NCBI RefSeq assembly: GCF_014201825.1 | Contig: NZ_JACHFJ010000004.1 | Coordinates: 1-64,000 of the forward strand | Length of the DNA: 64,000 nucleotides | DNA from: Acidocella aromatica | Lineage (GTDB): Bacteria > Pseudomonadota > Alphaproteobacteria > Acetobacterales > Acetobacteraceae | Direction: 5' to 3' | Shown: positions 24,442 to 32,931 of the stretch, piece by piece | Layout: each line of letters opens with the position of its first letter | How positions within the stretch are numbered: the stretch's first letter is position 1 | Translations under genes and position numbers: made by a program | Notes under the pieces: generated by a model | What the model saw: the letters and a program-made list of their open reading frames with translations, nothing else | Told to the model about the DNA's origin: nothing | Database searches by the model: none

Positions 24442-25881
24442 TTATTGTCCAAGATGGATTTGACCGAGCCGTAGGTTCGCGCGCGCGATCTCCAGCGCCC
24501 GGGCACAGGCGGCCTCCACCCGTTCCCGGCCAAACGCTTTCACCAGCCGGACGATGCCAAGACAGGCCCGGAAGCCTTGTTCCGGGTGCGCGCGCTCCTC
24601 CAGGATCCGTGTGCATAAAGCGTCGGCGGCGGGACCGATCGTAGCGGCATCCCGTTGGATACGCTCGACCGTCCAGCCCGCGTAACGCCGGTGGCTGGAG
24701 GGCATGTGCTCGGGCAATGTCGTGTGCTTGCCATTGCCGCTCCCGCGCATATGCGCCGCGATGCGCTCGCCGCGCATGAAGATCTCCACACTGCGCGCCG
24801 TCAGGCGCACCTCCACCTGCTCCTTCGCGAAGCGGTACGGCACGCTGTAGTAATGCCGGTCGACATCGACGTGATAATCGAGCCCGACGCGCCGGATGCG
24901 CCATTCCGCGAAGACATAGGGCTCCACCGGCAGGGGCTTGAGGTGCGGGCGGTCCAGGCTTTCCAGGAGTTGGCGGCGGGTAACGCCCAGCCGGCGCAGC
25001 GGTCGCTCATCGTTCACCCGCACCAGCAGGTCCCGGATCGCGGCGTTCAGCTCGGCCAGGCTATGGAAAACCCGGTGGCGTAGGCGGCCCAACAGCCAGC
25101 GTTCCATGATTAGCACGGCAGCCTCGACCTTGGCCTTGTCGCGCGGCTTGCGCGGACGTGCCGGCAGAATGGCGGTGTCATAATGCGCCGCCATCTCGGT
25201 GTAGCTGCGGTTGACCGTGGGCTCAAAGAAGCAGGCTTTGACCACCGCCGTCTTCGGATTGTCCGGCACGATCAGCCGTGGCACCCCGCCGATCGCGGCA
25301 AACGCGCCCGCATGCGCGCCAATCCAGTCGCCCAAGCCCTGGGTCCAGGTCGCTTCGGCATAGGTGAAGCTCGATGCCCCCAGCGCCGCGACAAAAATCC
25401 ACGCCGGCCGGGTCTCGCCGGTCAGCCGGTCAACCACCACCGGCACCGCATCCCCGGCATAATCCACGAAGAGTTTGTCGCCGCCCGCGTGCGATTGTCG
25501 CATCGTCACCGGCAGCTTGCTCTCCCAGCCCCGGTACAGCTCACAGAACCTGGAATAGCGATACCCCGCCGGTACCTGGGCAATATACTCGTCCCATAGG
25601 ATCGAAAGCGTGACGTGCTTGCGCTTGAGTTCCTGGTGCATCCAGGCCCAATCCGGCTCGGCATGCTGGCGATGCCCCTGCCTGGTGCCGTTGTTCTTGT
25701 ACAGCAGCACTTCCAGCGCCGCGTCCGTGACCTCCGCCGCCAACGGCCAGGCCAACCCGGCGCCGGCAGAGCGGCGCAGCGTCTCGCGCACCGTCGAGGG
25801 CACCACGCCCAGCCGCCGGGCAATCTCCCGCTTCGAAACCCCGGCTGCCGTCAAACGCAAAATCTCGCGCACATGGCGCAT
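24442..25881 (-). CDS. istA: IS21-family transposase IstA, C terminus frameshifted
   Basis: The 479-residue product has an N-terminal HTH (ILRLTAAGVSKREIARRLGVVPSTVRETLRR) and a DDE integrase core (LFVDYAGDAVPVVV, VPDNPKTAVVK, PRDKAKVEAAV). It ends abnormally with ARANLRLGQIHLGQ. Reading one base over, from the alternating GC tract at 24479-24488, restores RTYGSVKSILDNNLDRHAPPQHAADNQAIEHRNIRGAGYYH and a stop at 24354, right before istB. So one extra base in this tract removes the last ~40 residues. ATG 25881 has GGGGAG well spaced. Confidence 0.8.
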   Translation of the reverse strand: MRHVREILRLTAAGVSKREIARRLGVVPSTVRETLRRSAGAGLAWPLAAEVTDAALEVLLYKNNGTRQGHRQHAEPDWAWMHQELKRKHVTLSILWDEYIAQVPAGYRYSRFCELYRGWESKLPVTMRQSHAGGDKLFVDYAGDAVPVVVDRLTGETRPAWIFVAALGASSFTYAEATWTQGLGDWIGAHAGAFAAIGGVPRLIVPDNPKTAVVKACFFEPTVNRSYTEMAAHYDTAILPARPRKPRDKAKVEAAVLIMERWLLGRLRHRVFHSLAELNAAIRDLLVRVNDERPLRRLGVTRRQLLESLDRPHLKPLPVEPYVFAEWRIRRVGLDYHVDVDRHYYSVPYRFAKEQVEVRLTARSVEIFMRGERIAAHMRGSGNGKHTTLPEHMPSSHRRYAGWTVERIQRDAATIGPAADALCTRILEERAHPEQGFRACLGIVRLVKAFGRERVEAACARALEIARANLRLGQIHLGQ

Positions 25882-26014
25882 GCAAACTCTCCCCGCTGGC
25901 ATCGATCATCCCCCTTCAGCAAAAGCCAAAGAGGAAACTCTACCGCAGTCAGCGAAGATGCCTTCACCCCCAAACCCCGGGCGACATCATCCCGGAATCG
26001 AGGGCGGGGCTAAA

Positions 26015-26044
26015 TCGGAATCCCGGGCGCCATCAAATCGGAAT
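26015..26044 (-). repeat. IS21-family right inner terminal inverted repeat (30 bp)
   Basis: This is the exact reverse complement of 23500-23529. Further GATTCCG-type units occur outward of it near 26058-26070 and 26084-26094. Confidence 0.8.
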
Positions 26045-26100
26045 GGGTGAGCGTCATCATCTCGGAATCAGTGGGCGCCTTGCCCCGGAATCATCAGTAT

Positions 26101-26471
26101 TGAATTCGACGGGCTCAGGCATACCCATCTGGTATGTCACCGGGGTAAAAAAAGTATTTTTCCCGATGAGTGCAAAAAAATAGTCTTACCCCCAAAATGG
26201 GAGCTGAGAAAACCAAATCGTTCGAAAGCATCTCGCGTAGAGTTTCGGAAGGTTTTGGGTAAGTGAAGCAGGATTAAACCTGGAAAATAAAGTGCGCGAT
26301 GATCTTTGTAGATTTCCGTATGCCTACTTGTACGCAGGGCGTGCACCAGAGAAGGTTTGATGAGTTTGGCCGCACGGCTGAGCGGCCACCTCAGTTGATG
26401 GCATAACTCGTAATGCAGAGCGGCGTTTTTAACAAATTCGTACAAGAAATAAGAAAAAAGGAGATAACTTT
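26101..26471. other. Region upstream of the phenol hydroxylase operon
   Basis: No gene is supported here, although a 102-codon minus-strand frame exists without any recognisable domain. The last 20 bases hold a strong ribosome site for dmpL. I looked for a sigma-54 promoter, which phenol hydroxylase operons often have, and found none with correct spacing. The IS21 element directly upstream may have separated the operon from its original regulator. Confidence 0.45.
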
Positions 26472-27461
26472 TTGACCATCCAGATCAAGACAGTGGAATT
26501 CACGCCCAAGCGGCACACGTTCGGCCATATAGCTCGGCGTCTGGGGGGTGACAGATCTGCCTCACGCTACCAGGAGGGGACGTTGGACCTCCAGGCCACC
26601 GAGAATTTCCACTATAAGCCACTCTGGGAGCCCGAATTCTGGCATTACGATCAGGCGAAGACAGCTGTGAAGATGGCAGATTGGTATAAACCGCTCGACC
26701 CACGCCAGTATTACTACGCCACGTACAACATCGCCCGCGCCAATATGCAGCAGGCTGTTGAACGCAATTTCACCTTTGCCGATGAGCGCGGCCTGTTGGC
26801 TAATTTGCCTGCCGAGCTGAAGGCCAAGATTATCGATACCCTGCTGCCGCTGCGCCATGCGCACTGGGGGAGCAACATGAACATGGCGGAGATTTGCCAG
26901 CGCGGTTACGGCACGGCGGTAACGGCCCCGTGCATCTTTTCAGCCATGGACCATCTCGGAATGGCGCAGATCATCAGCCGCATCGGGCTTCTGCTCGATG
27001 GCCTGACCGGCGAGAGCCTACGCGCCGCCAAACAGACGTGGATGACCGTGACCGCTTGGCAAGGCATCCGCAAGCTCATGGAGGATAGCTTGGTGGAGCG
27101 TGACTGGTTCCACCTTTACGTCGCGCAGACCCTGGGGATGAATGCCGTACTGTTGCGCATTGCCTATACGGGGCTGGAGGCGAGCTACGGAACCGCGGGT
27201 ATGGCGCTGGCCATGCTCACTGAGTTCTGCGCTGACTGGTTGGCCGAGGAAGGCCGCTGGAGTGATGCCGTCATCAAGGCAGTCGCGGCTGAATCACCCG
27301 AGAACAATGCGCTGGTTTCCAAGTGGGCCAAGGACTGGATTGCCCGTGCCGCCGATGCAGCCGTGCCGCTCAGTGTGGCCGTACTTGGTGATGACACTGC
27401 CGCCCGCGTCGCCGGCGAGGCCACGACGGCTCATGCCCGCGCCCTTGGATTAGCTCTGTAA
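26472..27461 (+). CDS. dmpL: Phenol hydroxylase P1 (beta) subunit DmpL
   Basis: This 329-residue protein is the structural subunit of a soluble diiron monooxygenase. Signatures include ASRYQEGTLDLQATENFHYKPLWEP and the mid-protein LPLRHAHWGSNMNMAEICQRGYGTAV...MDHLGMAQIISRIGLLLDGLTGES. The start is a TTG with AAGGAG about 8 bases upstream. Length matches DmpL/PhP1 (~330). No early stops are present, so the gene looks intact, unlike the following dmpM. Confidence 0.92.
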   Translation: MTIQIKTVEFTPKRHTFGHIARRLGGDRSASRYQEGTLDLQATENFHYKPLWEPEFWHYDQAKTAVKMADWYKPLDPRQYYYATYNIARANMQQAVERNFTFADERGLLANLPAELKAKIIDTLLPLRHAHWGSNMNMAEICQRGYGTAVTAPCIFSAMDHLGMAQIISRIGLLLDGLTGESLRAAKQTWMTVTAWQGIRKLMEDSLVERDWFHLYVAQTLGMNAVLLRIAYTGLEASYGTAGMALAMLTEFCADWLAEEGRWSDAVIKAVAAESPENNALVSKWAKDWIARAADAAVPLSVAVLGDDTAARVAGEATTAHARALGLAL

Positions 27462-27470
27462 GGAAGCGAC

Positions 27471-27733
27471 ATGACGCAGATCGCCTCCGTCACGCTGATG
27501 CAGAACGGCGAAGCCCGTCCGGTCATCGATGCCATCATGCAGATAATCCCGGTGTATGCGTGTTGAATATGCCAGGTGCCATCAAACTCAATTGCGATGG
27601 TCTGATCATCGTCAACCGCGCCTCGGTTGAGGAGCGGTTAGGCAAACCATGGAGTCCATAAGAGATCCAACTCACGCTTGTCTCCATGGCGGGCCATTTG
27701 GATGAGGATGACGACCAGTTTACATTGAGCTGA
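27471..27733 (+). pseudogene. dmpM: Phenol hydroxylase coupling protein DmpM, broken by a frameshift and a stop
   Basis: The first frame reads TQIASVTLMQNGEARPVIDAIMQ and then fails, ending at TGA 27564. If one base is restored after 27542 the frame continues DNPGVCVLNMPGAIKLNCDGLIIVNRASVEERLGKPWSP, then hits TAA at 27659 where a Gln codon (CAA) is expected, then EIQLTLVSMAGHLDEDDDQFTLS and the natural stop at 27731. This is a full DmpM (~90 aa) with a one-base deletion and a nonsense change. The coupling protein is essential for hydroxylase turnover. Confidence 0.85.
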
Positions 27734-27757
27734 CAAAAATAAGAAGTGAGGAACAAT

Positions 27758-29272
27758 ATGACCGCCAAGAAACTGAGCCTGAAGCAGCGCTACGAATTCT
27801 TAACCCGCGATCTGGATTGGGAGCCAAGCTACCAACCCATTGATGCAATCTTTCCCTATGACCAGTTCGAGGGGATCAAGATCAAGGATTGGTCCGGCTG
27901 GGAGGATCCGTTCCGCCTGACCATGGATTCCTACTGGAAATTCCAGGCTGAGAAGGAGCGGAAGCTCTACGCCGTGATCGACGCATTTGCCCAGAACAAC
28001 GGCCAGACCGGGATCTCCGATGGGCGCTACGTCAATGTTCTGAAGATCTTCCTCACGGGCATTTCGCCGGAAGAGTATCAGGCGCATCGCGGCTTCGCCT
28101 TCACCGGCCGCCATTTCCGTGGCGCCGGTACGCGTGTGGCTTGCCAGATGCAGTCGATCGACGAGTTGCGTCATGTGCAGACACAGATCCACACGATCAG
28201 TCACTACAACAAGTTCTTCGATGGCATGTCGGAATTCCCGGCCCAGCATGATCGTGTGTTCTACCTATCCGTGCCGAAAAGCTTCTTCGACGATGCGCGC
28301 TCGGCAGGGCCGTTCGAGTTCATGATCGCGATCGGCTTTGCCTTCGAATACCTGTTAACAAACCTTCTGTTCGTGCCGTTCATGTCCGGTGCGGCGTATA
28401 ATGGCGACATGTCAACGGTGACTTTCGGCTTTTCAGCGCAGTCGGATGAAAGCCGTCACATGACGCTGGGTATCGAAGTGATCAAGTTCCTGCTGGAGCA
28501 GCACCCGGACAACTTGCCGATCGTGCAGAAATGGGTGGACAAGTGGTTCTGGCGTGGTTTTCGCCTGCTCGGCATCGTCGCCGCGATGATGGACTACATG
28601 CTGCCGAAGAAAGTGATGTCATGGAAGGAGGCGTGGGATATATACTTCGTTGAGGCCGGCGGTGCACTCTTCAAGGATCTGGCGCGCTATGGCCTGAAGA
28701 TGCCAAAATATGCGGACGTGGCGACCGAGGCGTGCGAGCATATTTCTCACCAGAACTGGGGGCTCTTCTACCAGCTCTGCCACGTCGCGGGCTTCCATGC
28801 TTGGATGCCGGACGCCGCACATCTCGACTGGCTCTCGGAGAAATATCCCAATACGTTCGATAAATATTATAGGCCTCGCTTCGAAATGTGGGCGAAACAG
28901 GAGAAGGACGGAAAGCGCTTCTACTTCAACGGTCTGCCGCAGCTTTGCAGCTGCTGCCAGCTGCCCATGCTCTATACCGAGCCGGGCGATCCCACCAAGA
29001 CCTGCTTCCGCAGTTCAACCTTCAAAGATACCCGCTATCATTTCTGCTCCGATGGCTGCAAGGACATCTTCGACAACGAGCCTGAGAAATACGTGCAGTC
29101 CTGGTTGCCTGTGAACCAGATTTTCCAGGGCAATTGCGGCGGAGCTACGGTTCCGGAGGTGTTGAAGTGGTACCATATCAATGTTGGCGTGGATAACGGT
29201 GACTATGTGGGCTCGCCAGACGAAGCTCTATGGAAGTCCTGGGCCGAACAACGCCTGAGCGAAGCCAGCTAG
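27758..29272 (+). CDS. dmpN: Phenol hydroxylase P3 (alpha, catalytic) subunit DmpN
   Basis: This 504-residue subunit holds the carboxylate-bridged diiron centre. Two E-x2-H ligands sets are visible, DELRH (Glu136, His139) and DESRH (Glu231, His234), with further ligand Glu candidates in SPEEYQAH and FAFEYLL. The C-terminal region has the CSCCQLP and CSDGCKDIFDNEPEKYVQSWLPVNQI motifs, a YHS-type metal site. ATG 27758 has AGTGAGGA upstream; an ATG-like start 12 bases earlier is less likely. The gene is intact. Confidence 0.95.
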   Translation: MTAKKLSLKQRYEFLTRDLDWEPSYQPIDAIFPYDQFEGIKIKDWSGWEDPFRLTMDSYWKFQAEKERKLYAVIDAFAQNNGQTGISDGRYVNVLKIFLTGISPEEYQAHRGFAFTGRHFRGAGTRVACQMQSIDELRHVQTQIHTISHYNKFFDGMSEFPAQHDRVFYLSVPKSFFDDARSAGPFEFMIAIGFAFEYLLTNLLFVPFMSGAAYNGDMSTVTFGFSAQSDESRHMTLGIEVIKFLLEQHPDNLPIVQKWVDKWFWRGFRLLGIVAAMMDYMLPKKVMSWKEAWDIYFVEAGGALFKDLARYGLKMPKYADVATEACEHISHQNWGLFYQLCHVAGFHAWMPDAAHLDWLSEKYPNTFDKYYRPRFEMWAKQEKDGKRFYFNGLPQLCSCCQLPMLYTEPGDPTKTCFRSSTFKDTRYHFCSDGCKDIFDNEPEKYVQSWLPVNQIFQGNCGGATVPEVLKWYHINVGVDNGDYVGSPDEALWKSWAEQRLSEAS

Positions 29273-29284
29273 AGGGAGCCTGAA

Positions 29285-29650
29285 ATGTCAGTCATTGCCA
29301 TTACCCCAGATTATGAAAAGCATATCCAGTACCGTGACGAGCAGGAACTCTACCACGGATCCTTATTGGTTTATGTGCACTGGGAGGAGCATATCTCCTT
29401 TGTCTCCGCCTTTGGCGTGCCGCTGCCGCCGGACACGCCCTTCGGTGCCATCTGCGAGATCGCCAAAGGCATCTATGGCGATCATCCTGACGCCGCCGAC
29501 GTCGACTGGGCCAAGGCCGAATGGATGATTGATGACAAGAAGGCCACCCCAGATTTCGGTAAGTCCATTGGTGAGAATGGTGTTGGTCATAAATCCCTCA
29601 TCCGTTTCTGGACCCCCGGCCTACACGGCTACAAGGGGACGTCCAACTGA
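29285..29650 (+). CDS. dmpO: Phenol hydroxylase P4 subunit DmpO
   Basis: This 121-residue protein has the DmpO pattern: LLVYVHWEEHISFVSAFGVPL..., HPDAADVDWAKAEWMIDDKKATPDFGKSIGENGVGHKSLIRFWTPGLHGYKG. P4 is the small gamma subunit of the hydroxylase. It follows dmpN by 12 bases. The usual next gene, the reductase dmpP (~350 aa), is absent. Confidence 0.92.
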   Translation: MSVIAITPDYEKHIQYRDEQELYHGSLLVYVHWEEHISFVSAFGVPLPPDTPFGAICEIAKGIYGDHPDAADVDWAKAEWMIDDKKATPDFGKSIGENGVGHKSLIRFWTPGLHGYKGTSN

Positions 29651-30254
29651 TATGACGGTGAACGACGCTCAGCCGTTGCCTTGTTGATGGCTACGGAGGT
29701 TCGTGTAATGCCTACGCTTGACCGTCACCACCGCCGAGGCCGCCATCGAAGCCGCATGGGCTAGGGGTTACGTGTGTGCTTTCTTTCCTACCAAGCTCAG
29801 GTGGGGCGGCGGCAGGCGAGTTGGTCCGCCTGCTGCCGGCTTTAGAGCCTCCGCCCGTGCCAGTGAGCCTGATGCATGCGGGCCGGCCGTAAATGCCCCT
29901 GAAGCTGAGAGTGTGTCTTGACTTCGTCGCCTCGGCCCTGCGCAACGCCTTGCCAGCCCATGTTCATACATCCAGAGATTTCATAGCGCTTATGGAGATA
30001 ATGAGAGGTTGTTGTGGTCGCCAAAAGCGCTCACCTCGCAGGGGGGCAAAAAACTACAATCCCAACATGCCAACGGCAAGGTAGTGAAACAGTTTGAGGC
30101 TCGCTGTTTAAAGGCCGATCAGCTTGGCGCTCCGCCAGCGCATAGAGCGTAAAACAGTAATGAGGCGGCCGCTGGCCGGGCGACAGCCAGAAGAGGGAGC
30201 GCATTGCCCCTATCCTGCATACTAATTTCCTCATCAGCTGAGTTGGGACATGGT

Positions 30255-30288
30255 TTATCCACAGGCATCTTGATAACCCAGTGGATAA
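30255..30288. promoter_or_regulatory. Pair of DnaA boxes, possible replication-origin remnant
   Basis: TTATCCACA at 30255-30263 is a perfect DnaA box. AGTGGATAA at 30280-30288 is a box on the other strand with one mismatch, and TGTGGACA follows at about 30294. Clustered boxes in a gene-free stretch recall plasmid or chromosomal origins, but chance cannot be excluded. Confidence 0.35.
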
Positions 30289-30482
30289 GTATGTGGACAT
30301 TGTGACAAGAGCCGGGACAACCCAGCTAGGGCCCAAAGCTGCCGTAAATTGCCCTTGACTTTGCTGAATCCGTTTAATGCTTTGTATTTGTTTGAAAATC
30401 TTTCGAAGATCGGCGACTCGAATGCAGATCGAAACCTGCGCAAACCCACTGATTCAAAAGAAAATGAAAGCAGTGGAAAACT

Positions 30483-30560
30483 AAATCTTGCGTCGCTCTA
30501 TCTCGGCATACGCGGTTAGCGCATCCTCATCGGAGAATATCGCGTTCTTTCGTTCAGATC
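30483..30560 (-). pseudogene. Orphan C-terminal tail, unknown family
   Basis: The minus strand reads SERKNAIFSDEDALTAYAEIERRKI followed by a stop at 30483, with a stop just upstream. The composition is protein-like and acidic-amphipathic, but only 27 residues remain and no family is recognised. Confidence 0.3.
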
Positions 30561-30676
30561 CGGCTCATCGGGAGGTTTCGGTCAAAAAGACAGGTTTTGG
30601 TTGGCTGCCCAGTCTGTGTTTTCAAGTAGGGCCGGACAGAGCCGGCGCAGCCAAGGGCAGAAATGACGTTTTTATT

Positions 30677-30905
30677 GGCCGTTATCCGGCTTGAGCACGT
30701 GGACGACTTGCTTGCGCGTCTCCATGGCTGCTTTCACGCGCTCTGCCTTATAACATTCCCACCCCTCGGCGGATTGAGCCTGCTGAGGTTGCTGGTAGGT
30801 TTGGCTGTTACATATCGGGTGGCGTGGAGGGGGGCTGTATCTCCTTTCGAGACGCAGATTATTGGTGATGATATGGGCAATTTCAGGCCGGCATTAGCGG
30901 AAATT
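30677..30905 (-). pseudogene. Orphan C-terminal ORF fragment, unknown family
   Basis: About 73 codons are open on the minus strand, reading PEIAHIITNNLRLERRYSPPP..., then a Gln-rich linker, then EGWECYKAERVKAAMETRKQVVHVLKP and a stop at 30677. No start codon precedes it before an in-frame stop. The residue composition looks coding, and the tail is basic-helical. I do not recognise it. It could be the end of a plasmid-type protein. Confidence 0.3.
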
Positions 30906-31095
30906 GTGAGAAAATTTTTCAGTATAATCAATAACATAAAGAAGAACCTTAAGGTTGGCTGGTTTGCATCAGGCCAGCTTCTGTTTTCGCGGCGAATATT
31001 TTTTGTGAGTGCCCGGGTCGCTTGCTCGGCTACGCTAGGCGACTCATGTTCGGCATTTAGGGCTGGCGTTACGCCGCCAGCCCCATTCTTTTAAA

Positions 31096-32913
31096 TCAGC
31101 GCAGATGATGCACCTGTTGCAGACCATAAACCGGCGTGGGTAGACCTTCCATCCGCGCCTTGAGCTGCAACGCCAGATACAGCGAGTAGTGGCGCGACTG
31201 ATGCAGGTTACCGCCATGGAACCACAGGTTTTCCTGCTGCGTCGGCTTCCACATATTGCGCTCCTCACCCTCCCATGGACCGGGGTCCTTGGCCGTGGCG
31301 GAACCCAGGCCCCACACCTTGCCCACCTTGTCCGCCACCTCCTGGCTGATGAGGTCGGCCGCCCAGCCATTCATCGAGCCATAGCCGGTGGCGTACACGA
31401 TGAGATCGGCGGGCAGCTCCGTGCCGTCGACGAATTTGACGCCCGTCTCGGTAATTTCCTCGATCTCCACCCCGCTCTTGAGCTTGATGCCGCCATTGAT
31501 GACCAGCTCGCAGGCACCGACATCGATGTAATACCCAGAACCACGGCGCAGATATTTCATGAACAGGCCGGATCCGTCGTCGCCGAAATCCAGCATGAAC
31601 CCAGCCTTACGCAGTGCATCGTAGAATTCCTTGTCGCGCTGCTGGATCTTCTCATACACTGGGATGTGGAATTCGTGCATGATCTTGTACGGTATGGAAG
31701 CGAAGGTCATGTCCGCCTTGCGGGTGGTTACGCCATTGGCCACGGCCTGTTCCGAGTAGAGCCCGCCGAGCGCCTCTTCCATTAGCGAGTCAGAGCGAAC
31801 GATATGCGTGCTGGACCGCTGCACCATCGTCACATCGGCGCCCACCTCCCACAATGCGGCACAGATATCATGCGCGGAGTTGTTGGCGCCGATTACCACA
31901 ACTTTCTTGCCGGCATAGGCATCCGGTCCCGGATGCTGCGAGCTGTGCTGCTGTTCGCCACGGAACTTGTCCATGCCTTTGAAGTTGGGGATGTTCGGCT
32001 TGCCGGACATGCCGGTGGCCAGCACAAGCTGGGTGGGGCGCAGCTCGATCTCCTGTCCGTCCCGCACCACTGTCACGCGCCAGGTCTTGGTCGCCTCGTC
32101 GAATTCCGCATGCTTGGCGATGGTCTTGGACCAGTAATTGATCTCCATGACCTTGGTGTAGAACTCCAGCCAGTCGCCGACCTTGTCCTTGGGCGAGAAC
32201 ACAGGCCAGTTCTTGGGGAAATCGATATAGGGCAGATGGTCGTACCACACCGGGTCGTGCAGGCAGAGGGATTTGTAGCGCTTGCGCCACTGGTCGCCGG
32301 GGCGGTCGTGCTTGTCGATGACGATATGCGGCACACCGAGCTGGCGCATCCGCGCGCCGAGCGCGATGCCGCCCTGGCCGCCGCCGATGATCAGCACGTA
32401 AGGTTGTGTCTCATAACCCAGAGTGCGCACTTCCTCCTCGCGTTTCTCTAGCCAGCTCTTGCGGGTTTTCGAAATGCCATGCTCCGCACCCATCGGGCGA
32501 CGAAAGCCCGTGGCCTCCTCATAGCCTTTAAGCTCGGTCAACGTGGTCAGCAGCGTCCAGGCCACGCCGTCGCGCAGGCGTACATAGGCTTCGCCACGGC
32601 CGATGCCGGTTTCGAAGCTCAGCCACGCCTCCACAATCTCGCCGCTCTGCGTCGGCTCATCGGCAATGGCGAAGCGCACGCCACCCAGATGCGGCAGCGT
32701 GGCGCTCAGCATGTCGCGCACGCCGTCGGGGTTCTCCACCGTCTTGAGGTTCCAGGTGAAGGCGATGAGATCGCGCCAGAAGCTGGTGGTGGCGAAGAGG
32801 CGCGCGGCGTTGTCCACATCGCCCTCGGCCAGCGCGCTGTTGAAGGCGGCGAGCCAGGATTCCGTGATCGCGCGGGGCGTGCCGGTTTTCAGGCCCATCG
32901 TCATATCGTTCAT
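31096..32913 (-). CDS. Flavin-containing monooxygenase with N-terminal SnoaL-like domain
   Basis: This 605-residue protein has an NTF2/SnoaL-like N-terminal ~150 residues (ITESWLAAFNSALAEGDVDNAARLFATTSFWRDLIAFTWNL). A flavin monooxygenase domain follows, with FAD motif VLIIGGGQGGIALGARM, NADPH motif VVVIGANNSAHDICAAL and the fingerprint FRGEQQHSSQH. That fingerprint is F-x-G-x3-H-x3-H, with His where FMOs have Tyr/Phe and Baeyer-Villiger enzymes have Trp. It follows an alcohol dehydrogenase by 18 bases, probably one transcript. It may oxidise the ketone made by that enzyme. Confidence 0.85.
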   Translation of the reverse strand: MNDMTMGLKTGTPRAITESWLAAFNSALAEGDVDNAARLFATTSFWRDLIAFTWNLKTVENPDGVRDMLSATLPHLGGVRFAIADEPTQSGEIVEAWLSFETGIGRGEAYVRLRDGVAWTLLTTLTELKGYEEATGFRRPMGAEHGISKTRKSWLEKREEEVRTLGYETQPYVLIIGGGQGGIALGARMRQLGVPHIVIDKHDRPGDQWRKRYKSLCLHDPVWYDHLPYIDFPKNWPVFSPKDKVGDWLEFYTKVMEINYWSKTIAKHAEFDEATKTWRVTVVRDGQEIELRPTQLVLATGMSGKPNIPNFKGMDKFRGEQQHSSQHPGPDAYAGKKVVVIGANNSAHDICAALWEVGADVTMVQRSSTHIVRSDSLMEEALGGLYSEQAVANGVTTRKADMTFASIPYKIMHEFHIPVYEKIQQRDKEFYDALRKAGFMLDFGDDGSGLFMKYLRRGSGYYIDVGACELVINGGIKLKSGVEIEEITETGVKFVDGTELPADLIVYATGYGSMNGWAADLISQEVADKVGKVWGLGSATAKDPGPWEGEERNMWKPTQQENLWFHGGNLHQSRHYSLYLALQLKARMEGLPTPVYGLQQVHHLR

Positions 32914-32931
32914 GTCCGTTTCCCTTTTTGG

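Larger units (their letters stand above)
23467..26100. mobile_element. IS21-family insertion sequence
   Basis: The element carries istA and istB on the minus strand. Its ends hold several spaced copies of a GATTCCG-type repeat, which is typical of IS21 transposase-binding ends. A perfect 30-bp inverted repeat lies at 23500-23529 and 26015-26044, just inside the tips. The likely tips are at 23471 (TGTGCGG...) and 26096 (...CATCA), flanked by the 4-bp direct repeat GTAT at 23467-23470 and 26097-26100. The tips are placed by the target repeat and could be off by a few bases. Confidence 0.75.
29651..31095. other. 1.4-kb decayed region downstream of dmpO
   Basis: No intact gene is seen. A weak candidate for the first part of the missing dmpP appears at about 29714-29780 (LTVTTAEAAIEAAWARGYV, similar in shape to the start of a 2Fe-2S domain but lacking cysteines). 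Two DnaA-box-like sites lie at 30255-30288. The minus strand carries two orphan C-terminal tails, at about 30483-30560 and 30677-30905. Open frames on the plus strand have no supporting features. Confidence 0.45.

Noticed and set aside
24450-24904. Extended istB frame into istA
   Set aside because: The N-terminal extension is the shifted istA reading frame. ATG 24343 has its own ribosome site.
26137-26445. 102-codon minus-strand frame upstream of dmpL
   Set aside because: No recognisable domain and no ribosome site. It lies in the control region of the phenol hydroxylase operon.
26101-26471. Possible sigma-54 promoter for phenol hydroxylase (TGGC...TGC near 26397)
   Set aside because: GG-to-GC spacing is 13 instead of 10, so it cannot be a -24/-12 element.
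29714-29780. Start of a dmpP reductase remnant
   Set aside because: Only about 20 residues resemble a ferredoxin start, and none of the cysteines are present. It is mentioned only as a weak possibility.
30663-31094. 143-codon plus-strand frame
   Set aside because: It lacks any domain pattern, and the opposite strand carries a better coding signal ending at 30677.
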